This document shows, in pieces, positions 8,201 to 15,860 of a stretch of 52,392 nt of DNA (positions are counted from its first letter, which is position 1; each line of letters opens with the position of its first letter). The translations under genes were made by a program, and so were the position numbers. The stretch covers positions 30,251 through 82,642 of the forward strand of contig PLKG01000150.1 in assembly GCA_003140595.1 (NCBI GenBank), read 5' to 3'. This stretch comes from Acidimicrobiaceae bacterium (GTDB lineage Bacteria > Actinomycetota > Acidimicrobiia > Acidimicrobiales > Bog-793). A model generated the notes under the pieces. The model had not been told where the DNA came from, did no database searches, and worked only from the letters and a program-made list of their open reading frames with translations.

Positions 8201-8956
8201 TCAAGCCCTCGCCTCGCCCCGTAGAGCCGCGTCGTCGGCAAGCGCCAGTTTGCCGGTCCCGTCGAGGAGCGCGTCGAGCCCAAAGTCGAACTCGGCGTCG
8301 CTGTTGTGCTCGGCTAGGGCGTCGGCGTATCGCACGACGGTGGGCAGGGCGTCCGGGTCCTGATTGGCGAATAGCTGCCTTAGAGGGCCGCGGCGCTCCC
8401 TGGGGCTGGCAGCTTCACGCAGGCTGAGCTGGACGTTGGCGACGGTGAAGTGGACGATGGCGAGGTGGGATCGGACGGCGATGACGGGGTCGAATCCGGC
8501 ATCGATGAGCGCCCTCAGGGCGCTCTCGCGCTGCTGCATGGCGTTGGGCCCGAGCATCTGGGCCTCGGCGATGAGTGGGACGACGTTGCGGTGGGCGAGG
8601 AGGCGGCGACGGAAGCACTGCGCGCTTGAGCGGAGGGTGGCCTGCCAGTCGCCGGCTGGCGCTTCGGTCGTTACGAGACCGCCGAGGACGGCGTCGACGA
8701 TGAGGGCCAGCACCTCCTCGCGGCTAGCGACGTGACGATAGAGGGAGGAGGGTGCGGTACCCAGGTGTTCGGCGAGGCGCCGCATGGTGAGCGCCTCGGC
8801 GCCGTGGTTGTCGACCAGCTCGACGGCCGCGGCGGTGATCTGGTGAACGGAGAGGCCGTCAGCGCGGGGCCGGCGCCTTGTGGCGTCCGCCTCCCGGCGC
8901 AGCCACCACTCGGGGCTCCCCGGCCGAAGGGGCCGATTGCCAGGGTTGGAAGGCAT
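8201..8956 (-). CDS. TetR-family transcriptional regulator (TetR class C-terminal domain)
   Basis: A 251-residue repressor-like protein. The N-terminal helix-turn-helix spans about residues 35-82 (ITAAAVELVDNHGAEALTMR, then RRLAEHLGTAPSSLYRHVAS). The C-terminal all-helical half with conserved QLFA and FGLDALLDG segments resembles the tetracycline-repressor class of ligand-binding domains. The first 34 residues are a polar Arg-rich extension. The ATG at 8956 lies 22 bp from a nested pair of inverted repeats, and it is divergent from an oxidoreductase remnant and degV. TetR proteins of this arrangement usually repress the divergent gene and themselves. The likely original target is now truncated. 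Confidence 0.9.
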   Translation of the reverse strand: MPSNPGNRPLRPGSPEWWLRREADATRRRPRADGLSVHQITAAAVELVDNHGAEALTMRRLAEHLGTAPSSLYRHVASREEVLALIVDAVLGGLVTTEAPAGDWQATLRSSAQCFRRRLLAHRNVVPLIAEAQMLGPNAMQQRESALRALIDAGFDPVIAVRSHLAIVHFTVANVQLSLREAASPRERRGPLRQLFANQDPDALPTVVRYADALAEHNSDAEFDFGLDALLDGTGKLALADDAALRGEARA

Positions 8957-8970
8957 GCGCCCCAGCCTAC

Positions 8971-8999
8971 TTGACGGATGCGAACGTCGGTCGCATAAT
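8971..8999 (+). promoter_or_regulatory. Promoter toward the oxidoreductase remnant and degV
   Basis: TTGACG (8971-8976) and CATAAT (8994-8999) with 17 nt between them are near-consensus -35 and -10 hexamers, better than any other promoter seen in the window. The elements lie inside the inverted repeats at 8978-9020, so a bound TetR dimer would block RNA polymerase. Transcription would start near 9006 and run into the 63-codon remnant and then degV. Confidence 0.6.
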
Positions 9000-9020
9000 G
9001 AATGCGATCAGTGTTCGCAT
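8978..9020. promoter_or_regulatory. Nested inverted repeats, probable TetR operator
   Basis: Outer arms ATGCGAAC (8978-8985) and GTTCGCAT (9013-9020) are exact reverse complements. Inside them, TCGCAT (8991-8996) and ATGCGA (9002-9007) form a second exact pair around AATGA. All four half-sites share the core ATGCGA or its complement TCGCAT, so two regulator dimers or one looped site could be accommodated. The position between divergent genes and over a -35/-10 pair supports an operator for the adjacent TetR protein. Confidence 0.6.
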
Positions 9021-9107
9021 GCCTCACAGTGAAGGTGGCGCTGACCACAGCTACACCCCTGGAGCTAGAGGAGCACGGCTCCAAGCACCCAGTGAAGGGC
9101 GGACTTC

Positions 9108-9299
9108 ATGACGACAACGACAGTCAGGACCAAGCACGGCGAACTGCCGGGGAAAGGGCACCCAGGCTACGCAGCGGTCATCGACATCCCCTTCGCTGAC
9201 GCCCTGAAGGCGGGCGAGCGCATGCGCGCCAGCGCGCTGTCGGGCAAGATCGTCCTCGACGCCGCGGTGCCGAACAGGGAGACCTCGTGGCTGGGGTAA
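9108..9299 (+). pseudogene. Remnant of a zinc-type alcohol/quinone oxidoreductase
   Basis: A 63-codon open frame. Residues 21-52 (VIDIPFADALKAGERM followed by RASALSGKIVLDA) resemble the extreme C-terminus of medium-chain dehydrogenase/reductases, where a helix like AAEAHERMEAG precedes GKIVL. The Rossmann and catalytic domains, some 270 residues, are missing. The first 20 residues do not match that family, as if an internal deletion joined a start region to a 3' end. It is preceded by the TetR-type operator-promoter and overlaps the degV start by 13 bp. A genuine small protein cannot be excluded. Confidence 0.4.
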
Positions 9300-10135
9300 G
9301 AGTCGTCGCCGACAGTGCCTGTGATCTTCCGAGCAGCCTTGCCGAAGCCCATGGGATCGAGATAGTCCCGCTCGACGTCCGGCTGGGCGAGTGGGGGCCA
9401 GAAGAGATGAAGCTGGTCGGCCCGGCCGAGTTCTGGCGCCGCTGCGCCATGTCCGAAGCCTTGCCGGAGACCTCTTCCCCCTCACCTGGCGCGTTCGCCG
9501 AAAGCTTCACCCGAGCCGCCGACCAAGGGTGCCCCTCCGTGGTCTGTCTCACGCTCTCCGCCGGCCTGTCGGGGACCTATCAGGCTGCGCGCGCGGGGGC
9601 GGAAGAAGTGCGGGGGCGAATCGACGTCCGAGTGGTCGACACTCGGACGGTGAGCGTGGGCGAGGCGATGGTCGTGCTGGAAACGGCCAGGGTCGCTGCC
9701 GCCACCTGCGACCTCGACCTCGCCGAGGCGGCAGCTCGGGCGGTCGTCCCGAACGTCCAAGTGTTCTGCACGTTGGACACTATGGACAACGTACGAAAGG
9801 GGGGCCGGATCGGGGCGGCCAGGGCCTTTTTGGGGTCACTCCTCTCGATCAAGCCGATCCTGGAGATCTGTGACGGCGTGGTCAGGGGAGAGTCGCGCCA
9901 GCGCACGCGTGCCCGGTCGCTCCAGTATCTCGTCGAGGTGGTGAAAAGAGCCGGCAAGCTGGAAGCTCTGGCCGTGGCCCATGCGGCGGCGGAGGACCTC
10001 GAACTCTTCCTGGACATGCTCGCCGGTGTGTTCCCGCGCGAGGACACCCTCGTCAACTACCTCGGCCCGGTGATCGGGACGCACGGTGGCCCGGGGTGCC
10101 TGGGCGTTGCCTATCTGCGAGCGGGGGCCGCTTGA
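9287..10135 (+). CDS. DegV-family fatty-acid-binding protein
   Basis: A 282-residue member of the DegV/FakB family, which bind a fatty acid between two alpha/beta domains. Such proteins can present it to a FakA kinase, although many actinobacterial members have no assigned partner. Seen: the N-terminal VVADSACDLP strand-turn, the ETSSPSPGAF lipid-carboxylate loop (S63, S64), SAGLSGTYQ (S91, S95), the dimer-like DTMDNVRKGGRIG segment and the C-terminal VIGTHGGPGCLG loop. The GTG start overlaps the upstream remnant by 13 bp, so its transcription probably comes from the TetR-controlled promoter near 8971-8999. No fakA gene is in the window. Confidence 0.88.
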   Translation: MAGVRVVADSACDLPSSLAEAHGIEIVPLDVRLGEWGPEEMKLVGPAEFWRRCAMSEALPETSSPSPGAFAESFTRAADQGCPSVVCLTLSAGLSGTYQAARAGAEEVRGRIDVRVVDTRTVSVGEAMVVLETARVAAATCDLDLAEAAARAVVPNVQVFCTLDTMDNVRKGGRIGAARAFLGSLLSIKPILEICDGVVRGESRQRTRARSLQYLVEVVKRAGKLEALAVAHAAAEDLELFLDMLAGVFPREDTLVNYLGPVIGTHGGPGCLGVAYLRAGAA

Positions 10136-10150
10136 CAAGAGGCGACCGCG

Positions 10151-10166
10151 CCGGCTCGCAAGCCGG
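10151..10166. terminator. Hairpin after degV, possible terminator
   Basis: CCGGCT-CGCA-AGCCGG forms a perfect 6-bp stem with a 4-nt loop 15 nt after the degV stop. There is no T-run downstream, so it is at best a weak or Rho-assisted terminator. Confidence 0.3.
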
Positions 10167-10389
10167 GCCGTGACGTTGTGCTCCCCAATTTCGTGCAGGT
10201 CGCCCAGATCGCGGTGAGTGTCGGCCTGGACGGCACCGCACCTGAGGCTGGACCACCGGACCGGCAATTATCGGCAGGGGCAACGAGCCGATCGACGAGA
10301 TAGCACCCTTGCAAGGTGGGTCCTTGACCGAGATGGCTTAAGGCCTACGAGCGATCGAGATGCCGACTCTCGAAGAAGGGAGTCCGACA

Positions 10390-11103
10390 ATGGATGACCA
10401 AACAGCCGCCGGCGCGGGCGGTCCCGAAGCACTGCCGGAACCGGCGCGTGCTGACCCGATAGCAGGAGAGCTTGTCACCGAGACGTTCGAGTACGACGGT
10501 GGGCGGCAGGTCACGGTGTACGTCCCGCCGGATCCGCCCGAGGCAGTCGTGTTCGCCGGTGACGGTCAGAGGATCTCGAAGTGGGGCGGGTACCTCGAGG
10601 CGGCCGACGTGCCGTCCACGATGATCGTCGGTGTACACGGGCTGACCGATGAGATGCCGCGGCTCCAGGAGTACTCACCGGTCTTTGACGAGGAACGGTT
10701 CGCGGCACACGAGAGGTTTTTCGTAGAGGACATCGGCCGATGGGCGCGGTCGCGGTTCGGAGTCGCGCTGCCCGCCGAACGCACCGCGGTGTTTGGTGTC
10801 TCGGCGGGTGGAGAGCTCGCGCTCGCCCTCGGGCTTCGGCATCCGGACGTCTACGGTGCGGTCTTCTCCAGCTCGCCGGGCGCGGGTTACAAGCCGACTG
10901 GCGAGATGCCGAGTTGGATTCCGCGCGTGTACCTCGTCGCCGGCACGCTGGAGCCGTTTTTCCACGACAACGCGACCCGATGGGCGGTGGCGCTGCGAGG
11001 TGCAGGTGCCGATGTCGTGATGAGCGAGCGGGTCGCGTCGCACGGCGAGGCGCTGTGGCGAGGAGAGTTCCCACTGATGGTGGCGTGGGCGTTTGGACGG
11101 TGA
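10390..11103 (+). CDS. Alpha/beta-hydrolase, enterochelin-esterase-like
   Basis: A 237-residue esterase of the putative-esterase (EsteraseD/Fes-like) family. The nucleophile elbow GVSAGGE puts the catalytic serine at S138, and ASHGEALW gives the histidine at H218. The acid is probably E188 in AGTLEPFF. A strand-turn AVVFAGDGQRISKWG near residue 52 is typical of the family's oxyanion region. There is no signal peptide, so it is likely cytosolic. The ATG at 10390 follows AAGGGAG by about 8 nt. It is separated from degV by 254 bp and followed by a 481-bp gene-free stretch. Substrate unknown; a siderophore link is not supported by neighbours. Confidence 0.8.
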   Translation: MDDQTAAGAGGPEALPEPARADPIAGELVTETFEYDGGRQVTVYVPPDPPEAVVFAGDGQRISKWGGYLEAADVPSTMIVGVHGLTDEMPRLQEYSPVFDEERFAAHERFFVEDIGRWARSRFGVALPAERTAVFGVSAGGELALALGLRHPDVYGAVFSSSPGAGYKPTGEMPSWIPRVYLVAGTLEPFFHDNATRWAVALRGAGADVVMSERVASHGEALWRGEFPLMVAWAFGR

Positions 11104-11368
11104 TGCATCGCTGTGTTTGGTCGGCGGTCGCGCGCCCCGTTCCGGTCAGGCGAAGGGCACGTGCGTCGAAGGCGAACGACGTATTGACGCCGACTCCGAG
11201 GTCTACGTCTTAGCCGCCGCTCGCTCCTTGCCTTAACAACTCGAGGCCGTCGTACACGCGAGGTCGGCTAACAGCCGTAGGTCGCGGTCGAGGGTGGAGG
11301 GTCAAGTCGCAGCTCACAGGCTGATTCGGGCCCACTGGCGCAGGGTGACGAAAGGCCAGGGTTCGGTG

Positions 11369-11395
11369 CCAGCCGAACTGGCCGTCGGACCGCGA
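11369..11395 (+). repeat. Direct repeat copy 2 (patA 3'-end remnant upstream of pimA)
   Basis: It matches 8029-8055 at 26 of 27 positions in the same orientation (18 identical nt, one mismatch, 8 identical nt). After a short divergent stretch both copies continue with CTGACC. The two copies flank 3.3 kb containing tetR, the oxidoreductase remnant, degV and the esterase. Confidence 0.7.
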
Positions 11396-11570
11396 GTTGT
11401 ACCGCTGACCTTGCACCGTCTTGGGCTGACGAGTATTGACGCGAGGTTGAAAGGCGCGTCCTCGCCGCTCTGGGGCCTCCGGGCGCTGCGGTGAAGGACC
11501 AGCGATCGGACTCGGCATTTCCGGGAGCCGCGCCTGGGGCCGTCCAACGGTGCAGGTCGGCTGGTACCGG

Positions 11571-11576
11571 TAGCGT
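11571..11576 (+). promoter_or_regulatory. -10-like TAGCGT just before pimA
   Basis: TAGCGT ends 8 nt before the pimA ATG at 11585, so a transcript starting 7-8 nt downstream would begin at or next to the start codon. There is no Shine-Dalgarno. No clear -35 is visible. Confidence 0.35.
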
Positions 11577-11584
11577 CAGTTCCG

Positions 11585-12700
11585 ATGCGGATCGCGATCG
11601 TCTGCCCCTACAGCTGCACGATGCCCGGGGGAGTGCAGACACAGGTGCTCGGCCTCGCGAGGTCGCTTCAATCCCGAGGCGACGACGTGGCGATCGTGGC
11701 CCCGGCAGAGGACAGCGGAATGACCAGTCGGCTCGAAGCCGCGGCACTGGGTGGCGCGGTGTTTGTCAAAGTGGGCGGTGCGACCGCAATCTCGGTGAAC
11801 GGTTCGCGAGCTCCGGTCTCGCCGTGGCCGACGACGATGTGGCGTACGGTATCGGCCCTTCGCGCCTTTGGGCCCGAGGTCGTCCATGTGCACGAGCCGT
11901 TCGTGCCGGGCCCGTCGCTCGCATCTGTCCTGGCCGGGCCGCGCCCGATCGTCGCAACGTTTCATCGCTCGGGAGCCGACTTCGCCTACCGGGCCTACGG
12001 GCACCTAGTGGGAGCCTGCGCTCGACGCTTCGATGCGGCCTTCGCTGTGTCCGAAGAGGCCAGGATGACGGCTCTAAGGTGCGTAGGGCACCTCTCGCAC
12101 CGGTTCGGGATAATCCCGAACGGTGTCGAGGTGCAGAGGTTCGCCTCAGTCGATCCGTGGCCTACGAGTGCGCCGACTGTCGTCTTCGTCGGCCGGCATG
12201 AGGTCCGCAAGGGGCTCGGTGTGCTGCTGGAGGCATTCGAGAGGTTGCCCGCTTCGACCCGGCTCTGGGTGCTGGGCGTGGGGCCCGAGACAGAACAGCT
12301 GAAGAGCCGCTTTGTCTCACAGGCCCGCATCGAGTGGCTCGGAGCCGTCGACGATGAAGAGATGGCTTCGCGCCTCGCGGGCGCGGACGTGTTCGTGGCG
12401 CCGTCGCTCGGCGGGGAGTCCTTTGGCGTCGTGCTGCTCGAGGCGATGGCGGCCGGCACAGTAGTGGTCGCTTCGGACCTGCCCGGCTACCAGCTTGCGG
12501 GTGGGCCGGCAGCTCGCTTCGTGCCCGCCGGCGACCACCTAGCGCTCGCAGAGGCAATAGGAGCCGTCCTCCTCGACGATGACGAACGGGAGGCTCTCCG
12601 CGAGCGAGGGCGCCAGCGCGCCGCCGAGTACGACATGGGGGCGATAGCCGAGCTGTACCGGGATGCCTACATCCGGTTGGGCTCGGCCCGCTCGGGGTAG
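11585..12700 (+). CDS. pimA: Phosphatidylinositol alpha-mannosyltransferase (PimA-like)
   Basis: GT-B glycosyltransferase of family GT4, 371 residues, predicted to transfer mannose from GDP-mannose to phosphatidylinositol on the cytoplasmic membrane face. Seen: the N-terminal MRIAIVCPYS strand and glycine-rich PGGVQ loop (14-18), VVHVHEPF, an ATFH turn, the interdomain IIPNGV, GRHEVRKG in the donor site, and the EX7E motif with E278 and E286. Length is typical for PimA (about 375-385). PIP synthase and PatA-like genes upstream make PimA more likely than another GT4 enzyme. The M48 protease gene begins 11 nt after the stop. Confidence 0.88.
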   Translation: MRIAIVCPYSCTMPGGVQTQVLGLARSLQSRGDDVAIVAPAEDSGMTSRLEAAALGGAVFVKVGGATAISVNGSRAPVSPWPTTMWRTVSALRAFGPEVVHVHEPFVPGPSLASVLAGPRPIVATFHRSGADFAYRAYGHLVGACARRFDAAFAVSEEARMTALRCVGHLSHRFGIIPNGVEVQRFASVDPWPTSAPTVVFVGRHEVRKGLGVLLEAFERLPASTRLWVLGVGPETEQLKSRFVSQARIEWLGAVDDEEMASRLAGADVFVAPSLGGESFGVVLLEAMAAGTVVVASDLPGYQLAGGPAARFVPAGDHLALAEAIGAVLLDDDEREALRERGRQRAAEYDMGAIAELYRDAYIRLGSARSG

Positions 12701-12710
12701 CCTCAGGGAA

Positions 12711-13667
12711 ATGACTCCAGCGACCAGGGACCGAACACGCTGGCAGCGCCGTGCTCCCGACAATGACGGCAGGGCGCGCCGAGCCGTCGAGGCACAGCAG
12801 GCGGCCTACGAAGCTTCGAGGGCTGTTCTGGCAGGAGCCGCCCGCCGGCGTGACGCGGTGTGGCGCCACGCCGCTCGTGCGAGTCGGCGGCGCGCCACGA
12901 TCGCCCTTGTGGCGCCGCTCACGGTCGCGATCGTGCTGGGCGCCCTCGGGGTTGTCTCAATCGACTTCCTGATCGCCGGGATCGCGATCGCCGTTGCCAT
13001 CGCGCTCCTGTCCTGGCTCATGTGGGCTCGCGCGGCCAGCGTCCTCACCAGACGCCTGGGCGGGACTGTGGTCACCGCGAAGCGGCGCCCGAATATCCTG
13101 AGTGCCACCGAGGCCGCTCGACTCGTCGACGTCGCGGAGGGGTTGTTTGCCGTGTTCGGCCTCCCCGGCGCTGAGATCCGGGTACTCGACGACCCGGCGC
13201 CGAACGCCATGTCGGTGGGCCGCTCGCCCGACCGCGGTGTCGTGTTCGTCACGAGTGGGCTCGTGCTGGCCTTGGACAGGATCGAGCTCGAGGCTGTGCT
13301 GGCACACGAGCTCGCGCACATCAAGCGCGGGGACACGGTCTCCGGCGCCATAGCTGTGCTTGCTTTCGACCCGCTCAAGCGCTACATCCCGACCTTCGCC
13401 CGAATTGCCGACCGGGTTGCGGGATACGGCCGTGAGCCGCTGGCCGATCTGGCAGCCGTGGGCGTCACGAGATACCCACCCGGCCTGATATCTGCCCTCG
13501 AGAAGATCGGCGCCACCGCGAGCAGGAGGCCCACGTGCCTGCCGCGAAGTGTGACCGAAGCGACCTCGCGGCTCTGGTTGGCCCCCTTCGACCTGCCGTC
13601 GGAGGAGCCTGAAAGGCTCTGGGCCCTCGATCTCGCGGAGCGTGTCGGGGTGCTGACAGAGCTCTGA
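12711..13667 (+). CDS. M48-family membrane zinc metalloprotease (HtpX-like)
   Basis: A 318-residue membrane protease. After a basic, Arg-rich N-terminus of about 60 residues come two membrane helices (about 62-84 and 86-105), then the catalytic domain. The zinc motif HELAH is H199, E200, H203, and the third ligand is probably E242 in REPLAD, which parallels the ExxAD of HtpX. The usual C-terminal pair of membrane helices is not obvious, so the topology differs from E. coli HtpX. The ATG at 12711 lies 11 nt after the pimA stop and a TAGCCT element lies 7 nt upstream, so it may be both co-transcribed and separately started. A role in membrane quality control is inferred from the family. Confidence 0.82.
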   Translation: MTPATRDRTRWQRRAPDNDGRARRAVEAQQAAYEASRAVLAGAARRRDAVWRHAARASRRRATIALVAPLTVAIVLGALGVVSIDFLIAGIAIAVAIALLSWLMWARAASVLTRRLGGTVVTAKRRPNILSATEAARLVDVAEGLFAVFGLPGAEIRVLDDPAPNAMSVGRSPDRGVVFVTSGLVLALDRIELEAVLAHELAHIKRGDTVSGAIAVLAFDPLKRYIPTFARIADRVAGYGREPLADLAAVGVTRYPPGLISALEKIGATASRRPTCLPRSVTEATSRLWLAPFDLPSEEPERLWALDLAERVGVLTEL

Positions 13668-13895
13668 ACTGTCCTGGAGATGTCCCCGGACCGCAAAGCC
13701 CGGACTGGCGGGGTCGCCCGAACCGTGGTCGAATTGCCGAATGCAGCACGAACGCGCCAAGCAGTGAAGTCTGTTCGGTCCGGGGGACGCCCTCGGAAGA
13801 CCGGCGCCTCATGGCGCTAGCGTTCCATGCTCGGCCGGCGGCGGTCCCACGGTCTGGCCGGCGCGTGCTACTGGACACTGAGGGAGGCTGAAGCG

Positions 13896-14645
13896 ATGTC
13901 GGGCCATTCCAAGTGGGCGACGACAAAGCATCGCAAGGGCGCTGTTGACGCGGCGCGGGGAAAGCTGTTCGCCAAGCTGATCCGCCAGGTAGAGGTCGCC
14001 GCCCGTGAGGGCGGCGGTGACATGAACGCGAATGCCACCCTGCGCACGATGTTCACAAAGGCCCGGGACGCGTCAGTCCCGCTCGACACGATCGAGCGCG
14101 CGATCAAGCGCGGCACTGGCGAGCTCGAGGGCGTCCGCTACGAAGCGATCTCCTACGAGGGATACGCCCCCTCGGGGGTAGCGATGATCGTCGAGTGCCT
14201 GACGGACAATCGGAACCGGACCGGGTCCGAGATCCGGTCGCTGTTCTCGCGCAACGGCGGCTCGATGGCCGAGCCCGGGGCGGTCTCGTGGCAGTTCGAG
14301 CGCAAGGGAGTCGTAATGGTTCCGAAGTCCGTCGGCGAGGACGAGCTCATGGCCGCCGCGCTCGAGGCTGGTGGCGAGGACTTGCGTGACGAGGGCGACG
14401 AGTGGATGGTCACGAGCGCTCCCGCAGACCTGGGCGGGATACACAGCGCCCTGTCCGCGGCCTCGATCGCCGTGGACTCAGCCGATCTCGAGATGGTGCC
14501 GACCACGCGGGTCGAGGTCAGCGACGAGTCGACGGCCAAGAGGGTGCTCAAGCTCATCGAGCTCTTGGAGGAGCACGACGACGTGCAGAGCGTGTGGGCG
14601 AATTTTGACATCCCCGACGAGATCCTGGAGCGCGTCGAGCTCTGA
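13896..14645 (+). CDS. yebC: YebC/PmpR-family protein
   Basis: A 249-residue protein with the invariant N-terminus MSGHSKWATTKHRKG and the three-domain YebC fold. Family members have been described as transcriptional regulators and, more recently, as translation factors acting on stalled or polyproline-rich nascent chains. It is upstream of ruvC, the common arrangement across bacteria. The ATG at 13896 has AGGGAGG 8 nt upstream; earlier in-frame starts would add residues not conserved in the family. 54 nt separate it from ruvC. Confidence 0.95.
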   Translation: MSGHSKWATTKHRKGAVDAARGKLFAKLIRQVEVAAREGGGDMNANATLRTMFTKARDASVPLDTIERAIKRGTGELEGVRYEAISYEGYAPSGVAMIVECLTDNRNRTGSEIRSLFSRNGGSMAEPGAVSWQFERKGVVMVPKSVGEDELMAAALEAGGEDLRDEGDEWMVTSAPADLGGIHSALSAASIAVDSADLEMVPTTRVEVSDESTAKRVLKLIELLEEHDDVQSVWANFDIPDEILERVEL

Positions 14646-14699
14646 GGCGTCCGGGCACCGTCCGCGGGGTTGGTGGTCCCACAGGTTACGATCGAACGA

Positions 14700-15245
14700 G
14701 TGTTTGTCCTCGGCATCGATCCAGGCCTGTCAAGATGCGGCTACGGCTGTGTGCGATCCGACGGACCGCACCGGCACGCCATCGCCGCGGGCGTGATCAC
14801 GACCGCGGTCGATGAATCGGTGCCCGTTCGTCTCGCGGTCCTCCGTGGCGAGCTGCACCAGCTCGTCGGCGAGCTCCACCCGGACGTGGTCGTCGTGGAG
14901 CGCGTCTTCTTCCAGACCAACGCCCGCACCGCGATGTCGGTCGGTCAAGCGAGCGGGGTCGCGCTCTTGACAGCGGTGGAGCTCGGCTGCGAAGTCGTGG
15001 AGTACACCTCTAACGAGGTCAAGCTCGCCGTGACCGGTTTCGGCGGGGCGACCAAGGACCAGGTGCAGCGAATGGTGGCGAAGCTGTTGAATCTCGGTAC
15101 CGTCCCCAAGCCTGCGGATGCTGCCGACGCCCTCGCTCTGGCCCTGTGCCACCTCAGCACGGCTTCGTGGGCGCGGGCATCCTGGCGGGAGCCGGCAGTT
15201 TCGAAGGCGCCGCGTGGACAAGTGTCACCGGTGGCGCCGCGATGA
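14700..15245 (+). CDS. ruvC: Holliday junction resolvase RuvC
   Basis: RNase H-fold endonuclease that cuts Holliday junctions with RuvAB. The four acidic active-site residues are present: D7 (GIDPG), E67 (VVVER), D140 and D143 (DAADALALALCH). These match E. coli D7, E66, D138 and D141. Product 181 residues if translation begins at the GTG at 14700, which gives the usual short N-terminus MFVLGIDPG. An in-frame TTG at 14670 and GTG at 14673 are alternatives. Its stop overlaps the ruvA ATG (ATGA). Confidence 0.95.
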   Translation: MFVLGIDPGLSRCGYGCVRSDGPHRHAIAAGVITTAVDESVPVRLAVLRGELHQLVGELHPDVVVVERVFFQTNARTAMSVGQASGVALLTAVELGCEVVEYTSNEVKLAVTGFGGATKDQVQRMVAKLLNLGTVPKPADAADALALALCHLSTASWARASWREPAVSKAPRGQVSPVAPR

Positions 15246-15853
15246 TCGCGTCGCTGCGAGGTGTGGTGACCGAGCGGAAGGCGGTCGGCGAGGCGTCGGT
15301 GGAGATTGTCGTGGACGTTGCCGGCGTCGGCTACCGGCTTGTCGTCGCGCCGAGGACCGCAACAGGCTTGCAGCTTGGTCACGAGGCGTTTCTCGCTGTG
15401 TACACCCACGTCCGTGAGAGCGCCATCACCTTGTACGGGTTCACTTCTTCTGAGGAGCGAACTGCATTTGAGCTGCTCCTGGGAGCACACGGCGTCGGCC
15501 CCGGGTTGGCGCTCGCGATCTTGAGCATCCACGACCCGCACGAGCTCGCCCAGGTCATCGCCAACGGGAACCTCGACGCCTTGAAGCTGGTCCCCGGGGT
15601 TGGGCAGAAGACGGCGGCCCGGCTGCTGCTGGAGCTGCAGGCGCGCTTCGACTATCTGAGTGTCGACGGGATCGGGAGCGGGACCGGCCAGTCCGACCGG
15701 TCGCCTTCGGTCACCTCCGAGGTCGCCGACGCGCTCGCCCAACTCGGATACGCCCCCGACGAAGTGAGAACCGCGGTGCGGGCCTTGCCCGACGAGGGGA
15801 GCGTCGAGGAACTTCTGCGCCTGGCGCTGCGGAGCCTCGCGCCGCGGAGATGA
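15242..15853 (+). CDS. ruvA: Holliday junction DNA helicase subunit RuvA
   Basis: A 203-residue junction-binding subunit that tetramerises on four-way DNA and loads RuvB rings. Domain I is an OB fold (MIASLRGVV to about 63). Domain II carries two helix-hairpin-helix motifs, including [13 protein letters not shown] and [15 protein letters not shown]. The C-terminal domain III (about 155-200) contacts RuvB. It overlaps ruvC by 4 bp and ends 7 nt before ruvB. Confidence 0.96.
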   Translation: MIASLRGVVTERKAVGEASVEIVVDVAGVGYRLVVAPRTATGLQLGHEAFLAVYTHVRESAITLYGFTSSEERTAFELLLGAHGVGPGLALAILSIHDPHELAQVIANGNLDALKLVPGVGQKTAARLLLELQARFDYLSVDGIGSGTGQSDRSPSVTSEVADALAQLGYAPDEVRTAVRALPDEGSVEELLRLALRSLAPRR

Positions 15854-15860
15854 CCAGGCG

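Larger units (their letters stand above)
11104..11584 (+). other. Gene-free stretch with degenerate patA 3' end
   Basis: This 481-bp gap before pimA holds no convincing ORF. Its recognisable content is the repeat at 11369-11395. Just upstream of that repeat, a frame reading LIRAHW recalls LIRSAPEQWH of the acyltransferase, but stops and frame changes make it non-coding. I read it as a decayed second copy of the patA 3' end. A weak -10-like hexamer precedes pimA. Confidence 0.5.

Noticed and set aside
8154-11366. 13-nt match GGCCAGGGTTCGG at 8154 and 11354 as an additional repeat arm
   Set aside because: A 13-nt match is expected by chance in a GC-rich window of this size and its order relative to the 27-nt repeat differs at the two ends.
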